64,000 nt of DNA, taken from positions 71,260,324-71,324,323 of the forward strand of contig NC_079505.1 in assembly GCF_030052815.1 (NCBI RefSeq), given 5' to 3'. This stretch comes from Hevea brasiliensis. Lineage: Eukaryota; Streptophyta; Magnoliopsida; Malpighiales; Euphorbiaceae. The notes below the pieces were generated by a model. The model searched no databases. It was not told the DNA's origin and saw only the letters and a list, made by a program, of their open reading frames with translations. Below, piece by piece: positions 1 through 10,400 of this stretch (position 1 is its first letter; each line of letters begins with the position of its first letter). The position numbers and the translations under genes were made by a program.

Positions 1-1120
1 TAGGGCATCTTTAATTTTTGGCAGCCCTAAGGAAGGATGAGGTTGATTGTTTTAATGAATTTAGAATGGATAGAAATTATGTTTAAGGTATGAATATGCA
101 TGGATGTTGAATTAGTGTGCTAATTGAGGTTTATGGATAATTTAAATTGGACATTAGGGTTTTGAGAAGTGAAACTTGGATTTAGCTTATGGAATTGTGA
201 AAGAACATTATAAGGGTCAATTAGTGACCATTTTAGGTATGTTGACCATGAATTGGACTGAAAAATAGTATAGCCAAGTGAATGTGTAGGCTGCCTTGTT
301 AGTGTGAGAGGACTGAAAATTCAGTCCACTTGCACACCATAACTTTGGCTGTAGGTCCAATTGATGTTTGGCCAATTGGACATGAAACTAGGCTTATAAT
401 GACACATTTTTTCTGAAGAAACCATGCCCAAAAGACCAAAGCAAGAGGACCAAAACTTGGCCCCAATCCGATCCCCGCAATAAAGACTGCAGAAATGACC
501 AAATGAACAGTAACTGTTCATTTGGCCATAACTCACTGTAAATTTGGTCAATTGACCTGAAATTTTTACAGCAACAAGTTAAGACATAGACAAACAACTT
601 TCATGAAGAAACCTACCCCAAATTATGACCAGAACCTAACCCAAATGGCAGTCACAGTTACTGTTCAAACCTGCAACTCTGCAGATTTTCATTTGAGCAG
701 CAATGTTTGGAGGACTATAACTCTCTCTAGAAAACTCGGATTTAGGCGATTCTTGAACCGATGAAAACCTAAGGCATAGTAGAACATTTCATATGAAGAA
801 AGTTAGACCAAATTAGGAACTTAACTTGGTCAAATTACTAACCAAAATTGGACCAAAATCTGCCAAAACCCAAAATCTCAGCAAGAACAGTACACGTGAA
901 CAGTAAACTTATTTTGGCCATAACTTGAGTTACAAAACTCCAAATGGAGTGATTCAAAAAAAGAAATTCAACTAGACAAAATAAGAAACATTTTCTATGA
1001 AGGAAGTTTTGTCAAATTCCAACAGTAAATCGACCAATGAAACAGTGCAACTTCGGAGCACCAAAACCGAAAATTGGCAATTTTGCCAAAATGACCTAAG
1101 TTTTGAGAAAGTGACCAAAA

Positions 1121-1570
1121 CCAACAAGTTTTAAATGAAAAATGTAGTATGTTTGAAGTGCCAAAGTCAATGTACATATTTTCTATGCAAAAGTCAACAT
1201 TTTAGTTGACTAATGAAGTGAATAGTGACATGAAAACTTGAAATAAGCTTGGAAATGGATTTGGTAATTGATTCCAACAAGTTTTAAAAGCAAAATGTGG
1301 TACATCGGGAGTGTTAAAACCAATGTACCTATTGTCTATGCAAAAGTCAACATTTTTGTTGACCAATGAGGTGAATAGTGACACCAAAACTTGAAATTCA
1401 AAATTTGAAATTAGAAATGCATCTAGGGGACTTTAAATTGCAATTGGCAATTAATACTAGTAAATGTTAAACTCAAAATGTGGGATCTTGGTGTAATTAG
1501 AATTAATATATCCATTAAGTATAAAAAGGTCAACATTTTGGTTGACTAGTATGGTGAATAGTAATCAAAA
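1121..1570 (+). repeat. Diverged tandem repeats of about 155-190 bp inside LTR A
   Basis: Three related segments begin near 1121, 1276 and about 1463. Each contains a run like AAAAGTCAACATTTT followed by GTTGACTA or GTTGACCA and then GTGAATAGT. The first two are close relatives and the third is more diverged. The solo A LTR at 27207-30749 shows only one clear unit at the corresponding place (about 28540-28680), so unit number varies between copies. Confidence 0.6.
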
Positions 1571-2234
1571 TGATTAGTGAATTAAGATGAAGACCTAGAA
1601 CCAATTCTAAGCTTAAATGCTTAGAATTGTATGACAAATATGGACTATGCATCCTAGTCAAAATTGTTAAAAAGAAATTTAGGCCATAAATTTGAAATCC
1701 ATGAAATATTCATGGATTACTTGAAACATGAAAAATAAGTCACCTAATTGATGTGAATAGATAGTTAGGGCATATATGCCCATCACAAATGGAATTCATA
1801 AAATATTAGTAACTCAACTTGAAATATAAAATTTGTAATTACATAAGTAGACTCTTGAATGTATAAAGGAGAAAGGAAAAATGTTTTGAATACAATGGTA
1901 CATGTGAACCATTGTTTAGAATTGGGATCAATATGAATAACATAATGAATGGATAAATAAACCATATTAATGTATGAATGAGACATTAGTTTCATTATTG
2001 TAAAGAGGAGAAGTATTTTGAGTACAATGGTATAAAAGGATAATTGATGTGAATTGTGATCATATAAATGATCAAATGAATGTATGAATTATGATTGAAA
2101 TTTATCATGAAATAATGAAGTCATAAAGCACAATATATTAATATTTTAAAGTATCAAATGCCCTAGTATACCTAACAAGATTGGTTTTGATAGTTTGGCA
2201 TGCCAATAGGGTATTGTGTTAGCAGTACTGCGAA

Positions 2235-2305
2235 AGGCTTTATGCCTGTATTCATGGCTTTATGCCCGTATTCATGGCTTTTATGCCCGATTATGTGATA
2301 TCATG
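2235..2305 (+). repeat. Short tandem repeat array of about 20 bp in LTR A
   Basis: Units of the form TTTATGCCCGTATTCATGGC are repeated two to three times. The same array in the opposite orientation at 28351-28430 has about four units, so the array has expanded or contracted between copies. Confidence 0.7.
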
Positions 2306-3477
2306 GCTTTTTAGCCATACTGACTGCATACATGGTTGACGTTCTGCGTCCCATGGTATGACGGCCCGAGGCACCGCGGTGTCGGTGCCAACGACGTTAT
2401 CCATCCGATCGTCTAGTATAGGTTACTTGGGCGATCAATTAAAGTATTATTCAATTCAGCTAAGTTAAGTTAAGTATAATGAAAATCCGAGACAATTAAA
2501 TTAAGTATTGAATGAATAAGCAAAAGAGATTAGCAAAAGAAACATAACAAAAATATAAATTGCGTAACTGCATGGACTTGAAATACAATACAGATAGAAT
2601 AAATTATATACCCGCTAGTATTACTGAAAAGTTATAAACTAAGCACTTCCAAAGAGAAACAAACTAGTATATAAGATCGTTGATACTGGAAATACCATAC
2701 CAAATTAAATTGATTCTTGAGTATCTGAATTATCATTTATTTCTTTCTTTACTTGTATATATTATTTCTGGTTATATTATTGCACCACTAAGCAGAAATG
2801 CTTAGCGCGATGGAATTGCTTCCTCGCGCAGTCTTGAAAGGTAAAACCAGATGGTATCGATCGAGATTTTTGGAGTCGGATCTGCAGAAGTGTCAGAAGA
2901 GTTCAAGATTGTCACCTCCTCAGCAATGCATGTAGATAGGGCTCATTTTATACATGTTATGTATATTGTTCATTCCTAGCACATTGTAAATTATTTGTAT
3001 ATCTTGTACAAAATAAACTCATGTAATTAACCTATGAATTATGGAAGCTATTCAAAGTAAGTATTTTAGTATGTGAATTGAATTTGAGTTATAATGAGAT
3101 TATACTTGTGAATATTGAGATATTGAAAATCTAATGAGATTTCTGAGAAATCTGAATACTGTATTGAGATACATTATGTTTGAAAATTTTTGAGACTATT
3201 AAGTTTGAGAAATTGAGTATATATTGAAATTGTCTTTGGCGAGTTCGTAAGAATCATAGTCCAAATTACAGCCGACACTTTGTCGGATTATCGTTAAAAT
3301 TTTTGAAATTTCCAACTTAGTTAGACTTTGATAAAAGTAAAAATAGCCTAAATCTTCAATAAAGTTTTTGAATAAATAAATCAAGGACTGTAATGAAATC
3401 AGATAAAATAGAGTGCTCCGGCACACTGAGTGGCATAACTTGCTCGGCTACACTGTAGTCGGGTAAGGGGTGTCACA

Positions 3478-5984
3478 GTCCGGCCATAAAATGGACCTTT
3501 CAACGGGGAGTTTTTGACTCACCAGACCTGTAAACACAATAAATACTCAATTGGGGAGCTCAGCTCACCCTCCACATACTCATCAGCATAAAAATAAATG
3601 GGAGCTCAGCTCCCTCATCCAATCCATCAAACATGCATAGAATATTAAGTTTACAGGTCCAAAATAATAATTTAGTTTACAGACCCATATCAAATAAACA
3701 TTTCTAACACATGCGGAAATCCTAAGATTTAACAAGTTTATACAAACGTTAATAATCGACCTGCGAGGAAGAAAGCAGGTTAATCTCAAAAATATCCTCC
3801 TGTGGCCTGAAAAAATATTGAACAGGAGTGAGCGTTCGACTCAGAGAGTAAAATATCAATTTTAACTATAATCTCTATAACTATCTAAAACTAATGCACC
3901 CTATAGAGTGAAATGCAACATCAACAACATTTTCACATCATAACATCATAAAGGTAATTTGGAGCACTCACACACCCAGTGATATCAATCATAATATATG
4001 GGAGCTGATCTCCTATACAGCTCTCTTAAATTCAACCTGGTGCCAGCGAAGAACTCAAGCCGGACTTTCGCTTAATAAACCAAATCGGGGGTCCCAGCGA
4101 AGAACTCAAGCCGTGACTATCCCCCGAAGGATCGGGTCCCAGCGAAGATCTCAAGCCGTGACTACCCATCTTATCCATAGTCCACACCACATCACACGCA
4201 CGCCAACGCACGCACACTGCTCCAAATTACCACAGCAACATATATGGCACTTTCACAGTTATGAATGCAACACAAATCGTGCCTAAAGTTTATCTAGATA
4301 GATATATGCATATAAGTGATGCATGGGCATGCTTGAACATATAATAATAGTGAAATTACAATTAAAATTAATATTTTACTCACAGACTTGACAACGGTTA
4401 CTGTGGCGGTTGGGCGGAGGAAGAAGGCTGTCCCGGCTCACCTGACAATTACATTACAATTATTTAATACAAATGACTCAATACAATCAAGAAAAGACCA
4501 AATACGTCCTAAGTCGTGCCGAAAAACCGGCAGAGTCTCCCCTATACTTAGGACCTACCCAACCTGCAAAAGGGTCCAAAACACACTTCTATATTCACAA
4601 CCCATATATCCACAACTCAATCTCATCACACAGCCCCTCCTGGGCCCATCAAATCAATCATCCATCACAATATGTAAAATTTCAATTTAGTCCTTATAAT
4701 TGATCATTTTTTCAAAAACTACCCAAATAAGCTCTAAAAATTTTAAAACTTTGCCCCGCGATCCTTAGCAATATTACTAGGCTATTGCAAAAAGAATCAT
4801 AATTTTCTAAGCTACCACGAATATTTTATGGATTTTTAATCCTATTCAAGTACTAGAAAATTACGAAAAAGCAAGGTTCGGGTTTACCTTTGCCGATTCC
4901 GACTCCGGGGACGCGCTCGGGACGTCTGATAATTGGGGGGGGGGGGGGGGTAGCCAAAACCTCAATCCAGTTCGGAGACTTTTCCGGTAGCGGGTCTGTC
5001 TGGCCGAAAATTCACAGACCCGGACAACTGTCGAATTTCCGCGAATTGAGGATACCTACACGAAGCCCACAACACGGGGGTTAGTACATAAATTTTTCAG
5101 AATTTTCTAAGCTCATTTAATACTCGAAAAAACATTGCGAAGTTCCGCGGGACCCACCGAAAAATGGTGTCGAAAAATTTTGAAATTTATATCCCCACGA
5201 AGCTCTCGACGAGTGGAGCGCTCTGGTACTCTCGGTTTTCTCGTGGGGTTCACGGTTTGCGAGAAATCTAGCCCGAAAATCAAAATGGGCTAAAACTTTT
5301 CGGGCAAAAATTGGACAAACTGCTCAATGGATTTCGGTGTTCTTGGTGTCTATGGAAAGCTCTCGACGAGTAGATGAATTTAGATACAAGACCCGGTCCG
5401 ATTGATGGCCGGATCGGCTGGATTTTGGCCGGGAAGGTGAACGGTCGCGCGCACGCGCGCCGCTTCGAGCCGTCAGTTTGCAGTGTTGCGCCGGCGGCCT
5501 TGGGGCGGCGCGCCGGCGTGGTGGGGAGGCAGGGGAGGTGGCGGCGCGGCAAGGGGAGGAGGGAGGAGAGAGAAAAGAGAGAGAGAAGGGGAGGAGGTCA
5601 GACGCACGCGGGGAAGGGAAGAAGAAAAAGAAAAGGTCGGTCCGATTCGATCGGTCCGATCCGGTCCGGTTCGATTCGGCCGGTTCAATTCATGATACAA
5701 AATTTTTTTGAATTTTTACTCTGCCTCGGGACCGAAAACGAGGTCCAAAAATTTCAAAAAAATTTCAAAAAACTCAGAAAAATTTGTAGACTCCAAATAT
5801 ATTTTTAGTTTTGCCACGTGGTCTTTAAATTAATTTTTAAAAATCATCAAAGTTTATATTTTCTAAAAATCGAACCCGATTTTTAAAATCCGAAAAATAT
5901 CAAAAAAAATCCTAAAATTTAAATAAAATTAAAATACCAAAAATGCTCATAAAATAATAAAATTTAAAATTTTGGGCTGTTACA
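3478..5984 (-). mobile_element. Family 'B' LTR, interrupted at its left by LTR A
   Basis: This matches both terminal LTRs of the chromovirus at 19875-33783 along its length, starting at the position equivalent to about 31345 and ending in the same GGCTGTTACA terminus. No polypurine tract like that next to the chromovirus left LTR follows the terminus; a T-rich stretch begins at once, so a solo LTR is the simplest reading, though the left flank that would prove it lies outside the window. It includes a purine-rich GA segment near 5560-5600 and a run of 16 G at 4935-4950. ORFs on either strand here are not genes. Confidence 0.85.
4935..4950 (+). repeat. Homopolymer of 16 G
   Basis: An uninterrupted run of G sits where the two sibling LTRs have a short mixed GGTGGGG sequence (near 21480) or no G-run (near 32825). 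It is either a real slippage expansion or a sequencing/assembly artefact. Confidence 0.8.
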
Positions 5985-6059
5985 GTTTTCTTCTTTTTTT
6001 TTTTTTTACCAAAAATAATACTCCAGCAAAAATCATTCTTGTTTTAGAAAAAATTATTA

Positions 6060-6520
6060 ATGAATGAAATTTCCCAATTTCTTAAACCTTTATTGCTTTT
6101 ACTATTGAAAAAAATTCCAAGGCACTTCGTAGAAAAATATTTTGAACTGTCTATAAAAAATTTTAAGCAGACTGAGGAGATGAATACCAAGCCCTCTCTA
6201 AATATCTTCTTGATGATGGTATCATGCAATGTGTTTCCTGTGCTCACACACTCGAATAAAATGGGCGTGCTGAACAAAAGCACCGACATATAGTCGAGGC
6301 TGGAAGAGCTCCTTTACATCATGCATCTATGCCACATAAATTTAAGACTTACGCCTTTGATGCAGCTGCTTATATTATAAACTATCTTCCATCCATTCAT
6401 ACTACTCCATCTACACCATATGAAATCCTGTTAAAATAAAAATCAAATTATATTACATTGCGTGCCTTTGGCTCTGTGTTATCCATATCTTAAGCCTTAA
6501 CAGTAAACATAAACTAGATC
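6060..6520 (+). pseudogene. Degenerate Ty1/copia integrase fragment
   Basis: Conceptual translation over about 6120-6436 gives pieces of the copia integrase core and its C-terminal side. The recognisable pieces are a GIMQ-VSCAHT-like segment, NGRAEQKHRHIVEAGRA with the catalytic Glu region, then AFDAAAYIINYLPS and PSTPYEILL. Past a stop, frame-shifted AFGSV and KLDPK remnants follow. There is an in-frame TAA just before NGRAE and at least two further frame breaks, so it is dead. No LTR of its own can be recognised nearby, and it stops at the hairpin element that begins at 6521. Confidence 0.75.
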
Positions 6521-6848
6521 CTAAGCACAGCTTTGGGCAAATGACCCTGCCTTATATTGATTGTCATCAAATATACATACAAGTACATGCAGGTTTATTA
6601 CCAAGTGATAAATATAAGATACATGCAGGTTTGTTAGCAAGTGATAAATATAAGATACATAGGGATCGCTATCTGTACCATGTATCTGATAAGGATAGCT
6701 ATCCCTATGTATCTTATATTTATCACTTGCTAACAAACCTGCATATATTTGTATATATATTGGATAACAATCAATATACGGTAGTATTAACAAAAAAAAA
6801 AAAAAAAATCAATATACAGTAGGGTCATTTGCCCAAAGCTGTGCTTAG
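6521..6848. mobile_element. Near-palindromic hairpin element (MITE-like) with perfect ends
   Basis: The first 28 bases are the exact reverse complement of the last 28, starting CTAAGCACAGC and ending GCTGTGCTTAG. The interior is also largely self-complementary around 6650-6730, and GATAAATATAAGATACAT-type segments recur. The ends can be read as a TA duplication outside an AGCACAGC terminal inverted repeat, which would suit a Tc1/mariner-type element, but that superfamily call is inference. A poly-A run near 6792-6808 breaks the symmetry. It separates a copia integrase fragment from a copia 5' fragment. No transposase is encoded. Confidence 0.75.
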
Positions 6849-6855
6849 CCTCACA

Positions 6856-7130
6856 TAGTATCAGAGCTGTAAATTGGCTCACAGCACCCCAAGAAAGACG
6901 TCCATCGTGCACCTCTCTTCTTCTTCAACTACTCTCTCTCTCTCTCTCTACCAAATGCTACACAGTACCTTTCCATTAAGCTCACTTCTAGCAATTACTT
7001 GCCGTGGCAGGCCCAGAACCTACCCTTACTGAATGGCTACAATCTAGCTGATCATATAGCACCCAATGCCTCTCCACCAAATCCAACTCTTGCTGATAAT
7101 GCCCCAAATCCTGAGTACCTTTTGTGGTGA
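6856..7130 (+). pseudogene. Copia 5' remnant: tRNA-Met primer site and start of gag
   Basis: TAGTATCAGAGC at 6856-6867 matches the variant initiator-Met primer-binding site also seen beside the LTR at 61018. Downstream, about 6960-7130 translates as a copia Gag N-terminal segment (SSNYLPWQAQ, LLNGYNLADHIAP, PNPEYLLW) typical of the UBN2-type Gag domain. It breaks off after 7130. No LTR lies to its left, because the hairpin element ends at 6848. It lies downstream of an integrase fragment, the reverse of the normal order, so it comes from a second or rearranged element. Confidence 0.7.
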
Positions 7131-7464
7131 AGCGTTGAATGAAATAAAATAATTAATACTCATTAATTCTATTAAATCTCCAGAATTGATAATAATTTAC
7201 CCTTAAAGAATCCATAAAAGGAATTCATGATTCATGAGCAGAGGGTGGGCAAAAGCTGTTCTCTTGTTCATAAAATAGTAACAATTCACCATTAAAGTAA
7301 TGGTTAATTTCGTTAGAAGCACAATTTTAACTCCAACCTAAATTACTTACAACACAGTTTACTTCTCCCCATTGATAAACTGGGAACCCAAACAAGAGTC
7401 CATTCCAAGTTTCAGTTTATCCCAAGTAAAGAAAATTTGGCAAGCTATTGAATTGAAGCATCTG
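7131..7464. other. Spacer and probable 3' UTR of the minus-strand splicing-factor gene
   Basis: There is no coding signal. The part next to 7465 is expected to be the 3' UTR of the minus-strand gene. I did not find a clear single polyadenylation signal that fixes the end. Confidence 0.5.
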
Positions 7465-10400
7465 TCAAAAACCTGGGATTTCACCAGGCATGGGAGCCAA
7501 TTCGTTCTTACTGAACCTTTCCTCGTCATAGAAGGTTGCACGAACCACATTACCTCCAAAGTACCGACCATCGAGATCGATCAATGCTTTTGTTGTTTCT
7601 TCTGATCTCTCAAACTGTACAAATATTCTGACTGCCTCATCACGGGGGAAGTTTGGCTCTGTTATCTCAAATATGAGAACCCGAGTAACCGTCCCATACT
7701 TCGAGCACTCGGATCCAACCTCCTCTTCTAGCTCATCATCTACCTCACCAGGACCCACCTGCAAGAATATGAAAACATCAAAAATACCCAAACTCCCATT
7801 TCTTCATCAAACATCAAGCACATACACAACATTTAATTTTAAGACACTAAATTGCCTATCATGCATAAGTTTTTTTTTTTTCAAAGAAAGGAACTGAAAG
7901 ATAACGAAATTGTAACAAACTCAAATGACAAAATTACATTGAAAAATCCACCTCAGTGGTCATTAAATAAATTAACATGATGCAAGGCAGAAAATAGGTC
8001 ATTGCACACACTACAACTGTAGCAAATACAATTTTATCACCACTAGAACAATCAAGGCACAAAAAGAGAGAAACTAACTTGCTAATCATGCAATAAAGTT
8101 TTCTCACTGAATCTCAACTTTGCTAGGAAAGCAGACAGAACAACCCATATTTACCAGTGTTTCATTTATCTATGAAGGAGCAGACAGCCAATCAATAATT
8201 TCAAATAACCGATCCACCAACTATTTTAGCAGAGGCATTACAGAGTTTCAGAGTGAAGAAGAGCCACAGTCCGTAGAAGGATTGCGTCTAACTTGTCATC
8301 TATGGTTTTCCATAAATGGTCGATGGCTAATTCAGCTTGAAAGAAACAGTATTGACAGTAATCAGGGTTGCAGAAATCACAGGATCTAAAAAGATAGCAA
8401 TCCATTCTTCATATTGCAACCTCACTGATGTCTACTCATCCCATGAATTAAAGCTTTTCATTTGAAGAAAAATTCCAGCAAACCACAAGCTCCATTACAG
8501 CTGCAGCATAATATAAAAAAGACTCACTATGATGATTGATGGTTTCTTCAACTAGAGATGATTAGAAAGGCCATGCTGATACAGGATTGCAGTTTCTGTT
8601 TTCACCAATACTCCCACAGATTGCAGAATTTATAAGTGCGGTACTTGCATCAATAGCATAACCAGATAGCAAACCATCAAAACCATGAAATTAAGGATCT
8701 TTTCACTTTTGTTCAAACTTATGAATGTATCTTTTTTATGTGAAACATGTCAAATGCTTTCTACCATGCTCTTCTTCTTCTTCTTCTTCTTCTTCTTCTT
8801 CTTCTTCTTCGATAAGCAATAATCCCAAGCACTCTCAGGGGCATATATGACAAACAACCAATTTGTCATAAATTAAGTGGGATCAAAAGCCAGCCACTCA
8901 TTTGATCAATCCTCAATTCCATTTTTCTCAAACAATGACATCTAAGTTATTAGAAATTATATGAAGTTAAAAAGAAAAAGCTTTTTGCAAATGAAAACTG
9001 ATCCTGACACTATTTATTTGAAATCCATAGAAGTACCCTCTGTCCCTATCTAGGGATTCACATTTAGCAAAAGATTATGATAAAGAGGATGGCACTCCTT
9101 CACAAACATTCAGTGCATAATGTTCCTCATCATCTCCCACCCCTTGTATATTGTTGTACACAACAGTATCCTTCCGTTTTCATAGCAAACAAGTCTTCGA
9201 AAGTTAGGCCATAACCTAGAAAAAATGTCAAAAGGATATTTAACATAAATTTCTAAGTATATGAAACTTATTTTTCATGATAATCCACCTATTTCACAAT
9301 TCTTTTCTACACTTATCACCAGGTCGATAGCCTCTTCAGTCTTCAGGGAAAAAATTTTCCTAGATCATTCCCATGTCTTTGGGCATAACCTCCCCCACAA
9401 GACATTATGGTCTTAAGTTTCCTTCTCCAATTACCCAAGGACACACAATTAGGCGAACACGATAACAGATCCCACTATCAAGGTGTTAAACAAGCAAACA
9501 ATATTTTAATCGGGTCCCTACAAATGTTACTTCCCCAAAATTATCACAACAAATAATCCTAAAACTTCCAAAAACATAAAATATAACAATTTTACTCTAG
9601 TGATCTGAATGAGCTGTTAGAATGCTAGTTGTGATTGAGTGATTTGAGTATTGTGATTGAGTTGCGATTGAGTGAATTAGTGTTGAGATTTGTGTGTTTT
9701 GTTTATGTCTGTAAATATGTGTTGTAAATGTGTAACATGACATTCTTGGTTCATGTGTAACAGTATATATACCCAGAGGCTAGAGGGAGTAATCAACCAA
9801 TTTTCTTTTGTTTCTTCTTCTTCTTCTTCATTTTCCACATGGTATCAGAGTCGGGTCATAATTTCTTCCTTTGTTTATCCACTGCCTTTCAAGTTAGTAG
9901 GGTGAGAAAGATCTTCTAACATCACCACCCTCCTCATCAGCATTGCAGGCTACCAACCAGCTTGTCCCCAAAAGCTCGTCATTGGAAAACTAGTCCTTTG
10001 CTCCCTTGTGCCACCGCAAGCTCTGCCCTCTATCCCACACATTGGCATGTAAGAGAGCGTCAGCTGCCATCTTCTGGCCCAAATTTGACTGATCGTCTTG
10101 CCTTGGAGAGGTGCCTCCAGCCAGCTGATACTCATCACTTGTGTCACTTGAATCCTCAGCCTTCTTAAGTTGGATCTCAGTTCTGCTTCCTCATTTCTGG
10201 GTTCCTTGGTTTCTCACAGCAAACTTGCCTTGGTTTGACCTTTTTTTTTTTCTTTTTGCTTTGCCTTGGTTTCTGGTTTCCTTGGGTTATTGTTGTTTCT
10301 ACTGCCCTCTATTATTCTGGATTGCATTGGGTGTTGGTGTTTCTACTGCATCGTTTTTATTACTACCTCAGTTTCAGCTCTTAAACTTGTTTTAAATCAA

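Larger units (their letters stand above)
1..3477 (+). mobile_element. Family 'A' long LTR, left end outside window
   Basis: This stretch has no believable gene. From about base 200 onward it matches, as reverse complement, the solo LTR at 27207-30749, including the cluster of short repeats near 2240 and the terminal GGGGTGTCACA at 3467-3477. It ends where sequence of a second LTR family begins at 3478, so this LTR inserted into that older one. Relative to the solo copy it carries roughly 700 extra AT-rich bases (about 1400-2150), and about 1 kb of its left end lies before the window. The plus orientation is assigned by analogy with family B (LTR starting TGTAACA, ending GTGACA or GTCACA) because no internal region is attached. 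Small ORFs here are shadows of conserved LTR sequence. Confidence 0.8.

Noticed and set aside
299..597. Minus-strand ORFs with similar counterparts on the plus strand at 29171-29561
   Set aside because: The similarity comes from the shared LTR A sequence; the frames are short, lack domains and differ in length, so they are not conserved genes.
2235..2305. Regular short repeats that might suggest a CRISPR array
   Set aside because: Units are directly adjacent with no unique spacers, inside a plant LTR, and there are no cas genes.
5280..5811. Overlapping Arg/Gly-rich ORFs near 5374-5808, repeated near 21885-22283 and 33149-33510
   Set aside because: They translate the GC-rich and GA-repeat part of the family B LTR on both strands; low complexity and no start context.
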